The notes under the pieces are model-generated. The model made no database searches. It was not told the DNA's origin and saw only the letters and a list, made by a program, of their open reading frames with translations. 64,000 nt of DNA, taken from NCBI GenBank assembly GCA_963828075.1, contig CAWHDH010000021.1, forward strand, positions 2,542,001 through 2,606,000. The letters are read 5' to 3'. Source of the DNA: JACCYI01 sp963828075. GTDB lineage: Bacteria > Actinomycetota > Thermoleophilia > Solirubrobacterales > Solirubrobacteraceae. A program made the position numbers and the translations under genes. This document shows positions 49,806 to 60,700 of this stretch, piece by piece. Position 1 is the stretch's first letter, and each line of letters begins with the position of its first letter.

Positions 49806-50030
49806 TCAGATCCAGGGGTGCCCGGCGCCCCAGGCCGAGGGCTCGTCGGGCTCGCGCCCGACGCTCTCGAGCAGCGCTGCGCGCAGCCACGGCCCGGGCC
49901 CGGCGGGGGCGGCGACGACGGGCGGCGCGGTGTCGCGCAGGAACTGCTCAACGGCGGCGATCACGGCCGCCGCCTCCTCCGGGGAGGCGGAGCTGCCGTG
50001 GAGCGTCAGCTGGGGACGGCGGTTGGGCAT
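49806..50030 (-). CDS. Acyl-CoA carboxylase epsilon subunit-like protein
   Basis: 74 residues. The pattern QLTLHGSSASPEEAAAVIAAVEQFL at the N-terminus and PGPWLRAALLESVGREPDE with closing WGAGHPW matches the AccE/PccE family, small subunits that stabilise the alpha-beta complex of actinobacterial acyl-CoA carboxylases. It lies 32 bases after phoD on the same strand, not next to the beta-subunit gene as usual. ATG 50030. Family assignment rests on motif order and length. Confidence 0.75.
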   Translation of the reverse strand: MPNRRPQLTLHGSSASPEEAAAVIAAVEQFLRDTAPPVVAAPAGPGPWLRAALLESVGREPDEPSAWGAGHPWI

Positions 50031-50062
50031 GCGCCCGTCACGGTAACGGTTGCGTCGCCGCG

Positions 50063-51667
50063 TCAGCCGCCGCGCCGCAGCCCCTTCAGGCTCGTCACGC
50101 CGCGCGGGATCGTGTAGCTCACGTCCGGGAGGCGCTTCGCGCTGCGCTTCTTGATCGTGTCGATGCGGCGCAGGGTCGCCTTGAGGTCCTTCGGCCCCGC
50201 CTCGACGACGACGTACCCGTGATGGTCGAACTCCGCGTAGTCCACCCACGGGTTGAAGCCCTTGAGCGCGTCGATCACGCCCGGCGACGTGTTCGGGTTG
50301 GCGTCGTTGCCCTTGAGGATCACGCCCCCGCCGAGGTCGATGTCGCCCTCCCCGAGCGCGAGCGACGTGATCGAACCGCCGATGATCTCGGTGGCGACCT
50401 TCTCGCCGTTCTCGGTGATCTCCACGTCGCCGGTCGCGAACGTGTGGATGTCGCCCGTGAGGAACACGACGTCCTTGATCGCCTTGGCCTTGATGTGCTC
50501 GAGGATCTCGCGCCGCTCGCCGGGATAGCCGTGCCAGAAGTCGTAGGTGAAGTACGTGTTCGGGCCCGTCTTGACCGGCATGACCGCGACCTCGTTGCCG
50601 ATCAGTCGCCACGTGGCCGTCGACGTCTCCAGCGCGCGCTTGAGGAAGGCCTTCTGGGGGCTGCCGAGCAGGGTGCGCGGCTGCTCGTACTCCGCGCACG
50701 GCGGGGCGACCGCGTCCCCGCATGGCTGGTCGGCGCGGTACTGGCGCTCGTCGAGCATGATCAGGTCGACGTGTCGGCCGAAGCGCACCGCGCGGTAGAG
50801 CCGGTTGCGCGCGCCCGGTGAGGAGATGTGCGGCATCTGCTCGAAGAACGCCTTGTACGCCGCGCGACGGCGCGCGGCGGAGTAGCGCTGGGCCTCGGGC
50901 AGCCCGCCGCCGGCCGCCGCGCCGGCGTAGTTGTCCTGGATCTCGTGGTCGTCCCAGGTGCTGACCATCGGGAAGGCCGCGTGCATGGCGCGCAACCCCG
51001 GGTCCGAGCGGTACAGGTCGTACTTGCGGCGGTAGTCCTTGAGCGTCAGCGCCTCGCGCACGACGCCCTCGCGCTCGCGGCCGATCCGGTCGTCGCGCAC
51101 GCCGGTCCCATCGGCGCGCGAGTGGTACGACTCGCCGTAGATGTAGTCGCCGAGGTTGACCACGAAGTCGAGGTCCTCGCGGGCCATCAGCTCGTGGGCG
51201 TTGAAGTAGCCGTGCGGGTAGTTTTGGCACGAGAAGAACGCGAGCTTCACCGGTCGGTTGGAGTCCGGCGGCAGCGCGGTCTGGAAGCGCCCGACCGGGC
51301 TCTGGCGGTCGCGCGTCTCGAAGCGGTAGTAGTAGCGCTCGTCGGACTCGAGCCCGCTGATGCGGGCCTTCACCGTGTGGTCGATGCCCGCGCGGGTGGT
51401 GAGCACCTTGCTCGTGACCACGCGGCGGAAGCTCTTGTCGCGCGCGACCTCGAGCCGCACGGCGCCGCTCCCGCTCGCCTCCGCGACGCGGCTCCACAGC
51501 GTGATGCCGCTCGGGGTGGGGTCGCCGGACATCACGCCCGCGGAGAACCGCCCGCCGCGCAGCATCCGCCGCGGAGCGGCGGTCGCCTCCACGAGCGAGT
51601 GGGGCGCGAAGACCGCGAGCGCGGCGGCACCGCCCGTGCGGCGCAGGAACTGACGGCGGGTCGGCAT
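50063..51667 (-). CDS. phoD: Alkaline phosphatase D (PhoD), Tat-exported
   Basis: 534 residues. The N-terminus TRRQFLRRTGGAAALAVFAP is a twin-arginine signal. An Fn3-like N-terminal part (SGDPTPSGITLWSRV, KVLTTRAGIDHTVKARISGLE) precedes the catalytic metallophosphatase domain: FFSCQNYPHGYFNAH, VNLGDYIYGESYH, STWDDHEIQDNYAG, IGNEVAVMP, and FLTGDIHTFATGD. These Asp/His/Asn residues bind Fe3+ and Ca2+ in PhoD. It releases phosphate from phosphodiesters and monoesters outside the cell, typically under phosphate limitation. No Pho-box could be read with confidence upstream. Confidence 0.95.
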   Translation of the reverse strand: MPTRRQFLRRTGGAAALAVFAPHSLVEATAAPRRMLRGGRFSAGVMSGDPTPSGITLWSRVAEASGSGAVRLEVARDKSFRRVVTSKVLTTRAGIDHTVKARISGLESDERYYYRFETRDRQSPVGRFQTALPPDSNRPVKLAFFSCQNYPHGYFNAHELMAREDLDFVVNLGDYIYGESYHSRADGTGVRDDRIGREREGVVREALTLKDYRRKYDLYRSDPGLRAMHAAFPMVSTWDDHEIQDNYAGAAAGGGLPEAQRYSAARRRAAYKAFFEQMPHISSPGARNRLYRAVRFGRHVDLIMLDERQYRADQPCGDAVAPPCAEYEQPRTLLGSPQKAFLKRALETSTATWRLIGNEVAVMPVKTGPNTYFTYDFWHGYPGERREILEHIKAKAIKDVVFLTGDIHTFATGDVEITENGEKVATEIIGGSITSLALGEGDIDLGGGVILKGNDANPNTSPGVIDALKGFNPWVDYAEFDHHGYVVVEAGPKDLKATLRRIDTIKKRSAKRLPDVSYTIPRGVTSLKGLRRGG

Positions 51668-51836
51668 ACGACGGGGCTCCTCGTGGTCGCGGAAACAGCG
51701 CCTCCGCGACGACTCAATCAGGCGCGGCGGCGCGACGCCACCCCGGACTGCCCGTTTGGGCGAGGCATCGGCGCTAGTGTGGCTGGGGCGAGCCTCAGGA
51801 CGTCGGCCATCCGCTGACTCCCAGGGGGGCGCCCCG

Positions 51837-54800
51837 ATGTCGTCCTCGCCGTCGACCCCATCCACAGCCGAGGCACCTGTCAGGCAGTGGTTCGGGCGGC
51901 TCGCGACCGTCCCGTTGGGGCGGCTGGTGGTGCTCGCGGCGCTGCTGATGCTCGTGTCGCTCGCCGCCCTCGTGGCCCTCACGCAGCGCCAGGCCGAGCA
52001 GGCCGTCCGCGATCAGGCCTATGACGTGGCCGAGACCTCGGCGGGCGTCTCGGCCCAGGCGATCAGCAGCGAGCTCGAGGGCTTGCGCGCCCTCGTCGAC
52101 GCGTACGCGCAGCGGAGGGCGCTCGCCCGCGCGATCCATTCCGGCGTGCGCGGCGGGATGCGGCGCCACCTCCAGGAGCTGAGTACGGCGCGGCCGGGGA
52201 TCTCGTCGGCCGCTGCGATGGGGCTCGACGGCCGCGTGCTCGACGTCATCCCGCCCACGCCGTCGATCATCGGCCGCAGCTTCGCCTCCCGCGACTACTA
52301 CCGCGGGCTGACCCGGACGGGCCGCACGTACGTCTCGGAGGCCTTCGTCGGGGCCGCCAGCGGCCGACCGACCGTCGTCTCGGCGGCCGGGTACGTCCGG
52401 CACAGCGGCCGACCGGTCGGGATCCTGGTCGCCGCCTCCAGCGCCGGTTTCATCCAGTCGTCCTCGGAGCGCCTGGCGCGCGCCGGAGGCATCAGGCTGA
52501 TCGTGACCGACCAGCGCGGGGCTGTCGTCGTCGGCCCGCGGACGCCGACGGGCGAGCTGTCGTCGCGGCGTGACGATCCGGTGGTCCGCGCGGCGCTGGC
52601 CGGCCGCGGGGGGGTGGTCGAACGGACGCGCGGCGAGCGCCGGGTCCTGGTCGGCTACGCGCCGGTCCCCGATGTCGGATGGACCGTCACGGCCGAGCTC
52701 GACGAGGCGGCCGTGCTGGCCGGCGTCGAGCGCCTGCGCACCACGCAGCTGGCCCTCGGCGCACCGCTGCTGATCGGACTCCTCGCCGGCCTGGGGCTGC
52801 TCGTGGCCACCCTGCGGCGCCGGACCCGCGCCGAGTCCCGCCTGCGGCGAAGCGAGTCGAGCGCGCGGGCGATCGTGGAGACCGCGCCCGAGGCGTTCGT
52901 CGCCCTTGCCACCGACGGGACCATCCGCGGCTGGAATCCGGCGGCCGCGCGCCTGTTCGGCTGGAACAGCGACGAGGCAATCGGCCGCATGCTGGCCGAA
53001 ACCATCGCCTTATCGAGGAGCGACGGCACGGCGCTGGAACCGGGTGACCTGGCGTCGCTGCCGCGCGGCACCGCCGTCGTCGCCGGCCACCGCGACGGCA
53101 GGAGCGTCGCGGTCGAGCTCGCGGTCGCGGCGAGAGCCCACGAGGACGGCACGCTGAACGTCTTCATCCGCGACGTGTCGGAGCGGGTGGTGGCGGAGCG
53201 CGTCACGCGCGCGCAGGTCGGCGTCGCGCGCGCGCTCGCCGAGTCCGCCGGCGTCGACGACGCGATGCCGGCGATCCTGGCCGGCCTGGGTGGCCCGCTG
53301 GAATGGTCGATCGGGCTCTTCTGGACGCTCGACGCCTCCGCGGGACGGCTGCGCTGCGCCAGCCTGTGGCAGCGTGAAGGCGTCGACACGACCGCCTTCG
53401 CCGACGCCTCCTGCGGCGTCGCGCTCGCCCGCGGCGAAGGCCTCCCGGGACGTGCCTGGGAGCGCGACGAGGTGGTGTTCGCCGACGTCTCGGGCGACGG
53501 GATCTCGAGCCGCGAGCCCTCCGCGCAGCGCGCGGGGCTGCATGGCGGCATCAGCCTGCCCGTCCGTGGAGCGGACGGGCTCTACGGAGTGATGGAGTTC
53601 TGCTCCGAACGAGTGAGCGAGGGTGACCCCACGCTGGTGGCACTCGTCACGGGCGCGGCCGAGCAGATCGGGCGGTTCTTCGAGCGCCGGCGGGCCGAGG
53701 AGCGCGTGCACACGAGCGAGACGCGACTGCGGGCGATCCTCGACAACACACCGGCCGTCGTGTCGCTGCGCGATGCCGACGGCCGTCACGTGCTGGTCAA
53801 CCGCGCGTTCGAGCGCCTCCTCGGGTTGCCCGCCGAGGACGTCGTCGGGCGGACGCCCGAGGCGGTCTACCCCGAGCCCCTCGGGCAGGCGATCCGCGAC
53901 GGCGACCGCGAGGTGCTGCGCACCGGGCTTCCGCTCGAGGTCGAGGAGGAGGCGGTGATGGCGGACGGTGAGCGCCACACGCTGCTCTCCCTGAAGTTCC
54001 CGCTCACCGACACCGAGGGGCGGTCGTCGGGCGTGTGCTCGATCTCGACCGACATCACCGAGCGCAAGCTGTCCGAGGGGGCGCTCCAGGCAGCGCATCA
54101 GAAGGCCGTCGAAGCGTCGCGGCTGAAGTCCGAGTTCGTGGCCAACATGAGCCACGAGCTGCGTACACCGCTCAACGGCGTGATCGGCATGACCGGCCTG
54201 CTGCTCGGCACCGACCTCGACGAGGAGCAGGCCGAGTACGCCGACATGGCGGCTCGCGCCGGCGAGTCCCTGCTGGCCGTGATCTCGGACATCCTCGACT
54301 TCTCGAAGATGGAGGCGGGCAGGCTCGAGCTCGACGATCTCGACTTCGACATCCGCCAGGTCGTCGAGGACGCCTGCGCAATCGTCACGGAGAAGGCGTT
54401 CGCCAAGGGCCTGGAGCTGCTGTCCAGCGTCGAGTCCGACGTCCAGCCGGCTGTGCGCGGTGACGAGGCCCGCCTGCGCCAGGTGCTGATCAACCTCCTG
54501 TCCAACGCCGTCAAGTTCACGGACGGCGGCGAGGTCGTGGCGCGGGTCTCGACCGCCGAAAGCGGCGCCATGCGCTTCGAGATACGCGATACCGGGCTCG
54601 GGCTCGACGGAGACCAGCAGGCCCGGTTGTGGGACGCCTTCACGCAGGCCGACAGCTCGACGACCCGGACCTACGGCGGAACGGGCCTGGGCCTGACCAT
54701 CTCGCGCCAGCTCGTCGAGCGGATGGGGGGCGCCATCGGCGTCGAGAGCGCGGTGGGCCGTGGCAGCACGTTCTGGTTCGAGGTGCCGCTCGCGCCTGCG

Positions 54801-56051
54801 TCACGGCCGGCGCTCGACGAGGAGTACGAGACCACCGCGCTCGCGGGCCGCCGCGTGCTCGTCGTCGACGACAACGCGACGAACCGATCCATCCTGCGCG
54901 GTCAGCTCTCCGCATGGGACATCGGGGTCGTGGCCGTCGCGGACGGGCCTGCCGCCCTCGAGGCGCTGACCGACGCCGCCGGGGCGCGCAAGCCGTTCGA
55001 CCTCGCCATCCTCGACTTCCACATGCCTGGCATGAACGGCCTCGCGCTCGCGTACGCGATCCGGCGGCTGCCGGGGGTCATGGGGATCCCGCTGGTCATC
55101 CTGACGTCCTCGGGGTCCGACCGGGTCGCCGCTCGCGAGGCCGGCGTCCGTATCTACCTGACCAAGCCCGTCCGTCACGACCGTCTGCGCCGGGCGCTCG
55201 TCGAGGCGCTCAACGGCGGGCCGGCCTCAGCGACGGCGGCGCGGGCGGACATCCCCACCGCCTCGGCGCCTCGTCACGCCCGCCTGCTCGTGGCGGAGGA
55301 CAACCACGTCAACCAGCTGGTGGCCCGGGCGACGTTCGAGCGACTCGGCTTCGGGGTCGACATCGCCGTCGACGGCGATGAGGCGGTGGCGAAATGGTCC
55401 TCGGGCGCCTACGAGGCGGTGTTCATGGATTGCCAGATGCCCGTCGTGGACGGCTACGCCGCCACCCGGCGGATCCGCGCGGCGGAGGAAGAGGGCGACG
55501 GCTCGACGCGGACGCCGATCATCGCGATGACAGCCAACGTCATGGACGGCGACCGCGAGCGTTGCCTGGCGGCCGGGATGGACGACTACCTGGCCAAGCC
55601 ACTGGAGCGATTGGAGCTCCACCGGGCGCTCACCCGCTGGGTCGGTGACGGCAACGCTCCGGCGCCGGACCCGTCGCCGATCGCGGAGCGGCCCGCGTCG
55701 GGCAACGGCGTGTTCGACGCCCAGGCAGGGCGTGATCTGCGCGATCAGTTCCGGCCCGAGGTCCTGCGCCGGCTCGTGGAGATCTTCGTCGAGCAGACGC
55801 CCACGCTGGTCGGGCTGATCGCGACGGCGATGCACGAGCACGATCCCGAAGCGCTGTGGCCGGCCGCCCATCGGCTCAAAGGGAGCTGCCGCGCGGTCGG
55901 CGCCGTGGTGATGGCCGAATGCTGCGAGGAGCTCGAGCGCCGGGGGCGGGCCGGGCGGATCACCGGGTCCGAGACGCTCGTCGGCCGACTGCAGGCGGCC
56001 TACGAGCCGACCGTCACGGCCATGCGGGCCGCGCTGTCGCCCACCGCTTGA
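51837..56051 (+). CDS. Large hybrid sensor histidine kinase (BarA-like, with two receivers and HPt)
   Basis: 1404 residues. Order: TM1 (~33-53), extracellular dCache-type sensor (~55-300), TM2 (~304-326), PAS (~341-455), GAF (~460-620), PAS (~630-750), HisKA with phospho-His773 (NMSHELRTPLNG), HATPase (INLLSNAVKFTDGG ... GTGLGLTIS), receiver 1 (Asp1060, ILDFHMPGMNG; LTKPV), receiver 2 (Asp1198, MDCQMPVVDG; LAKPL) and HPt with His1345 (AAHRLKGSC). All phosphorelay residues are intact. SD GGGGGG before ATG. It is divergent from phoD, which raises the possibility of a phosphate- or stress-linked signal. No cognate output regulator is adjacent. Confidence 0.95.
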   Translation: MSSSPSTPSTAEAPVRQWFGRLATVPLGRLVVLAALLMLVSLAALVALTQRQAEQAVRDQAYDVAETSAGVSAQAISSELEGLRALVDAYAQRRALARAIHSGVRGGMRRHLQELSTARPGISSAAAMGLDGRVLDVIPPTPSIIGRSFASRDYYRGLTRTGRTYVSEAFVGAASGRPTVVSAAGYVRHSGRPVGILVAASSAGFIQSSSERLARAGGIRLIVTDQRGAVVVGPRTPTGELSSRRDDPVVRAALAGRGGVVERTRGERRVLVGYAPVPDVGWTVTAELDEAAVLAGVERLRTTQLALGAPLLIGLLAGLGLLVATLRRRTRAESRLRRSESSARAIVETAPEAFVALATDGTIRGWNPAAARLFGWNSDEAIGRMLAETIALSRSDGTALEPGDLASLPRGTAVVAGHRDGRSVAVELAVAARAHEDGTLNVFIRDVSERVVAERVTRAQVGVARALAESAGVDDAMPAILAGLGGPLEWSIGLFWTLDASAGRLRCASLWQREGVDTTAFADASCGVALARGEGLPGRAWERDEVVFADVSGDGISSREPSAQRAGLHGGISLPVRGADGLYGVMEFCSERVSEGDPTLVALVTGAAEQIGRFFERRRAEERVHTSETRLRAILDNTPAVVSLRDADGRHVLVNRAFERLLGLPAEDVVGRTPEAVYPEPLGQAIRDGDREVLRTGLPLEVEEEAVMADGERHTLLSLKFPLTDTEGRSSGVCSISTDITERKLSEGALQAAHQKAVEASRLKSEFVANMSHELRTPLNGVIGMTGLLLGTDLDEEQAEYADMAARAGESLLAVISDILDFSKMEAGRLELDDLDFDIRQVVEDACAIVTEKAFAKGLELLSSVESDVQPAVRGDEARLRQVLINLLSNAVKFTDGGEVVARVSTAESGAMRFEIRDTGLGLDGDQQARLWDAFTQADSSTTRTYGGTGLGLTISRQLVERMGGAIGVESAVGRGSTFWFEVPLAPASRPALDEEYETTALAGRRVLVVDDNATNRSILRGQLSAWDIGVVAVADGPAALEALTDAAGARKPFDLAILDFHMPGMNGLALAYAIRRLPGVMGIPLVILTSSGSDRVAAREAGVRIYLTKPVRHDRLRRALVEALNGGPASATAARADIPTASAPRHARLLVAEDNHVNQLVARATFERLGFGVDIAVDGDEAVAKWSSGAYEAVFMDCQMPVVDGYAATRRIRAAEEEGDGSTRTPIIAMTANVMDGDRERCLAAGMDDYLAKPLERLELHRALTRWVGDGNAPAPDPSPIAERPASGNGVFDAQAGRDLRDQFRPEVLRRLVEIFVEQTPTLVGLIATAMHEHDPEALWPAAHRLKGSCRAVGAVVMAECCEELERRGRAGRITGSETLVGRLQAAYEPTVTAMRAALSPTA

Positions 56052-56058
56052 GCGCGGG

Positions 56059-57633
56059 TCACAGCGGGATGTTGCCGTGCTTGCGCTTGGGGCCCGGCTC
56101 GCGCTTGGTCAGCAGCGTCTCGAGCGCCGCGATCACCTTCGGCCGCGTCTCGTGCGGCACGATCACGTCGTCGATGTACCCGCGCTCGGCGGCGCTGTAC
56201 GGGTTCGCGAAGCGCGCCTTGTAGTCGTCCATCAGCTTCTTGCGGCGCTCCTCCGGCGTCGGCGAGGCGGCGATGTCGCGGCGGTAGATGATGTTCACCG
56301 CCCCCTCGGGCCCCATCACGGCGACCTCGGCCGTCGGCCACGCGAAGTTGAAGTCCGCGAGCAGGTGCTTGGACGCCATGACGTCGTACGCGCCGCCGTA
56401 GGCCTTGCGGGTGACGATCGTGATCTTCGGGACCGTCGCCTCGGTGAACGCGTAGAGCAGCTTGGCGCCGTGGCGGATGATCCCGCCCCACTCCTGCGCG
56501 GTGCCGGGCAAGAAGCCGGGGACGTCACACAGCGTGAGGATCGGGATGTTGAACGCGTCGCACGTCCGGACGAAGCGGGCGGCCTTGGCGCTGGCGTCGA
56601 TGTCGAGCACCCCGGCCATCGACTTCGGCTGGTTGCCGACCACACCGACGGCGTAGCCGTTCAGGCGGCTGAAGCCGCAGATGATGTTCGTCGCGTGGTG
56701 CTCGTGGACCTCGAAGAACTCGCCGTCGTCGACGATCAGGCGCACGACGTCGCGCATGTCGTACGGCTTGTTCGGGTTGTCCGGGACGACGGTGTCGAGC
56801 TCGGCATCCATCCGCTGCGGGTCGTCTGACGGTGCGACCCGCGGCGGCGTCTCGAGGTTGTTGGACGGCAGGAACGAGAACAGGTACCGCGTGTCCTCGA
56901 GGCACTGGTCCTCGTCGTCGGAGGCGAAGTGGGCGACGCCCGACTTCGTGTTGTGGCTCATCGCCCCGCCGAGCTCCTCGAAGCCGACCTCCTCGCCCGT
57001 CACCGTCTTGATGACGTCGGGGCCGGTGATGAACATGTGCGAGGTCTCCTTCACCATGAAGATGAAGTCGGTGATCGCCGGCGAGTAGACCGCGCCGCCC
57101 GCGCACGGGCCCATGATCAGGCTGATCTGCGGGATCACGCCCGAGCACTGGACGTTGCGCACGAAGACGTCGCCGTAGGCGCCGAGCGAGACGACGCCCT
57201 CCTGGATCCGCGCGCCGCCCGAGTCGTTGATCCCGATGACCGGGCAGCCGATCTTGGCGGCCAGGTCCATGACCTTGCACATCTTCTCGGCCATGACCTC
57301 GCCGAGCGAGCCGCCGAACACCGTGAAGTCCTGCGAGAAGACGCAGACGCGGCGGCCGTCGATCGTCCCGTGCCCGGTGACCACGGCATCGCCCCAGGGC
57401 CGGTTCTTCTGCATCTCGAAGTCGTACGTGCGGTGGCGCACGTAGGTGTCGAGCTCCTGGAAGGACCCGGGGTCGAGCAGCTTCTCGATGCGCTCGCGGG
57501 CCGTGTACTTGCCCTTCGCGTGCTGCTTGGAGACCGCCTTCTCCGACGCGTGGTGGATGGCGGCGTCGCGCAGCGACATGAGCTGCGCGAGCTTCTCCTC
57601 GTAGGTTTCCGGGCTCTTCTGGCGGTGGGTCAT
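56059..57633 (-). CDS. Acyl-CoA (propionyl-CoA) carboxylase beta subunit
   Basis: 524 residues. Carboxyltransferase signature features: KGKYTARERIEKLLDPGSF, FSQDFTVFGGSLGEVMAEKM, INDSGGARIQEGV, GPCAGGAVYSPA, TLCDVPGFLPGT and RKAYGGAYDVMASKH. In PccB/AccB comparisons from Streptomyces the Asp of AYDVM favours propionyl-CoA, so propionyl-CoA is the inferred substrate. It transfers CO2 from the biotinylated alpha chain. Convergent with the histidine kinase gene, with 7 bases between stops. Confidence 0.94.
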   Translation of the reverse strand: MTHRQKSPETYEEKLAQLMSLRDAAIHHASEKAVSKQHAKGKYTARERIEKLLDPGSFQELDTYVRHRTYDFEMQKNRPWGDAVVTGHGTIDGRRVCVFSQDFTVFGGSLGEVMAEKMCKVMDLAAKIGCPVIGINDSGGARIQEGVVSLGAYGDVFVRNVQCSGVIPQISLIMGPCAGGAVYSPAITDFIFMVKETSHMFITGPDVIKTVTGEEVGFEELGGAMSHNTKSGVAHFASDDEDQCLEDTRYLFSFLPSNNLETPPRVAPSDDPQRMDAELDTVVPDNPNKPYDMRDVVRLIVDDGEFFEVHEHHATNIICGFSRLNGYAVGVVGNQPKSMAGVLDIDASAKAARFVRTCDAFNIPILTLCDVPGFLPGTAQEWGGIIRHGAKLLYAFTEATVPKITIVTRKAYGGAYDVMASKHLLADFNFAWPTAEVAVMGPEGAVNIIYRRDIAASPTPEERRKKLMDDYKARFANPYSAAERGYIDDVIVPHETRPKVIAALETLLTKREPGPKRKHGNIPL

Positions 57634-57726
57634 GGGGCGCCGCAGTCTACGCCGGGCCCTCTGTTCCGAACCTGACCGCCGGACGACAAGGCGTCAGGAA
57701 CTGCCGGGGCCGCGCGTTCGGTGGGC

Positions 57727-60700
57727 ATGCGCAGCCTGACTCTGACCGTGCTTGCCCTGTCCGCCTTCGCCCTCTCGGCCGGCCCCGCCTTCGCGGTCGG
57801 ACCCAACGAGCGCCGTGACGGCGTCGCCGTCTTCGACGACCGCACCGCGCCCGGAGAACGCCAACCGCGCGGTGACGCCGCCGGCCGAGCGCCGCGACGC
57901 CATCGACCGCGTCTCGCGCGAGCTCGGTCGCACGGGCGTCATCGACATCGACCGCGTCACCGGGACCCCGCGGCAGGTCGCGAACCTCGACGGCTTTCTC
58001 ACCGAGCCGAGCGCCAAGGACCCCGAGGACGTCGCGCTCGGCTACGTCCGCGCCAACCTCGATCTCTTCGGTCTCGAAGCCACCGATCTCGCGCGCCTGC
58101 GCCTCACCCGCTCCTACACCGACATCGGCGGCACCACGCACCTGATCTGGGCCCAGACCTACGGGAACATCCCGACGCTCGACACGGGCCTGCGCGCCGC
58201 CGTGACCAAGGATGGGCGGCTCGTCAACGTCCAGGGATCCCCGGAGCCGGGGCTCGCGCTCAGGACCACCGCGCCGAAGCTCAGCGCCACCGTGGCGATG
58301 GACGCCGCTCGCGAGGACGCCGGCGCCAACGGCCCCGGGCCCAAGGTGACCGATGCGGGCACCGATGCCCGACAGACGACCGACTTCGCCGGCGACAGCG
58401 ACGCGAAGCTGACGATCTTCAACACCTTCGGCGGCCCGCGGCTGGCCTGGCGCCTGACCGTCGACAAGGGGTCGACCGAGCTGCTCGACTACGTGATCGA
58501 CGCGCAGACCGGCGACGTCCTGCGCCGCAACAACCTCGTGAACTTCGCCACCGGCCTCGCGTGGGACTACTTCCCCGGGCCGCTTCCGTACAACGGCGCG
58601 GGCACGGCCACGTCGCGCGACTTCACCGGCAAGGGCTGGCTGCCCGCCGGCGCCACCACGCTCAGCGGCAACAACACCCACACCTACCTGGACGTGCTCG
58701 ACGACAACACGCCCGTCGCGGCGGACGAGATCCCGCCGACCGGCGGCAACTGGAACTACGCGTTCTCGCCGTTCAGCGGCTGGTCGTGCCTCGACGGGGC
58801 CAACTTCCCCTGCTCGTGGGACTGGTGGACGTTGGACACGTGGCAGACCAACCAGCGCCAGAACGCGACGCAGATCTTCCACTTCGTCAACACGTTCCAC
58901 GACTGGCTCAACGCGAATCCGATCGGGTTCACCGAGGCCGCGGGCAACTTCGAGGTCACCAACTCGACCGGCCAGGGGCTCGGCGGCGACGCGGTTCAGG
59001 CGCAGGCCCTCGACGGTGCCGACACCGCGGACGGCTATCCGGACAACGACCACATGAACAACGCCAACATGTCCACGCCGCGCGACGGCCAGCCGCCGCG
59101 GATGCAGATGTACCTGATGCACGGGATGCCGCCGGCCGGCGGCGACGTGAACTCCGGCGACGACGCGTCCGTGATCTTCCACGAGTACTCGCACGGCCTC
59201 TCGAACCGCCTGGTGCTCGACAACGACGGCAGCCCCGCGCTCGGGACCAAGCAGTCGCGCGCGATGGGTGAGGGCTGGGGCGACTTCTACGCCATGGACT
59301 ACCTCGTGCAGAAGGGATTCGACGCCGACAACGCCGAGGTCGGCGACGTCAACACGGCGTACTACGTGGCGGGCGGGCCGGGCTTCCGAACCCAGGCGCT
59401 CGACTGCCCCGTCGGCGCCACCGCCGACAACTGCCAGAACATCAACGGTGCCGGCGACGGCGGCTACACCTACGGCGACTACGCCAAGGTCATCGGCCAG
59501 CAGGAGGTGCACGCCGACGGCGAGATCTGGCACCAGACGCTGTGGGAGCTCCGCCAGCAGCTGATCGCGCGCTACCCGTCCGGAACGGCGGGCGCCGACC
59601 GCGCGCGGACCTACATCACCCGCGGCATGGAGCTCTCGCCGCCGAACCCGTCGTTCCTGGACATGCGCAACGGGATCCTGGCGGCCGAGCGCGTCGCCAC
59701 CGCGACCGGCGGCCCGTACGCCGGCACCCGCGACGACGACCTGCTGTGGCAGGTCTTCGCCCGCCGCGGGATGGGCTACTTCGCCGCGACGACCGACGGA
59801 TTCGACGACGCTCCGGTCGAGAGCTTCGCGCTGCCGCCCGCCCCGGGCGCGCCGCGCGGCTCGCTGACGGGCACGGTCACGCTGCAGGACGGCGGGGCGG
59901 CGGCGCCCGGGGCGCGCATCGAGGTCGCCGGCCACAACTCGGGCCTCTCGAGCGACCTGGCCGCGACCAGCAACTCGTCGGGGAACTACACGGTCGCCAA
60001 CGTGCCCAACGGCACGTACCCGTACGTGTTCGGCGGCGGGCCCGGCTATGACCGGGTCACGCTGTCGAACGTGACGGTGAGCGGCGCCACCACCCGCAAC
60101 TTCGTCGTGCGCCGCAACTGGGCGCAGCGCGACGGCGGCGGGGCCGTGCAGTCCTTCTCGCTGCCGGACCTCACGAGCTTCGGCTGCGGACCCAACGGCG
60201 CCATCGACGGCGCCCAGGGCACCGGGTGGGGCAGCACGTCGCCGAGCAGCACCCAGGGGCCGGGCGGCGCCAAGCAGCTCACGATCCAGCTCCCGCAGGC
60301 GATCACGCTCAGCCAGTACGGGGTCGACCCGGGCGCCACCTGCGGCGACGACGACAACGCCTCGGTCGGCCAGTACAAGATCGAGACGTCGACCAACGGG
60401 ACCACGTTCACGCAGACCAACAGCGGGACCTTCACCGGGGCCGACAACCACCGCTACAGCATGCTCACCCCCGCGGGCGGGACGGCCAACGTCCGCTATG
60501 TGCGGTTCACCATGATCGCCCCGCAGTCGACGGCGGGCAGCGGCGCGGACTGGATGGACATGTCGGAGCTCAAGGTCTACGGCACGCCGGTCGCCGTGCC
60601 GCCTCCGGCGGCCACTCCCGCGAGCGCGGCGAGCGCGCCGACCACGGTGAAGGGAGACTTCAACGGGGACGGGTTCGCCGACCTGGCGGTCGGCGCCCCG

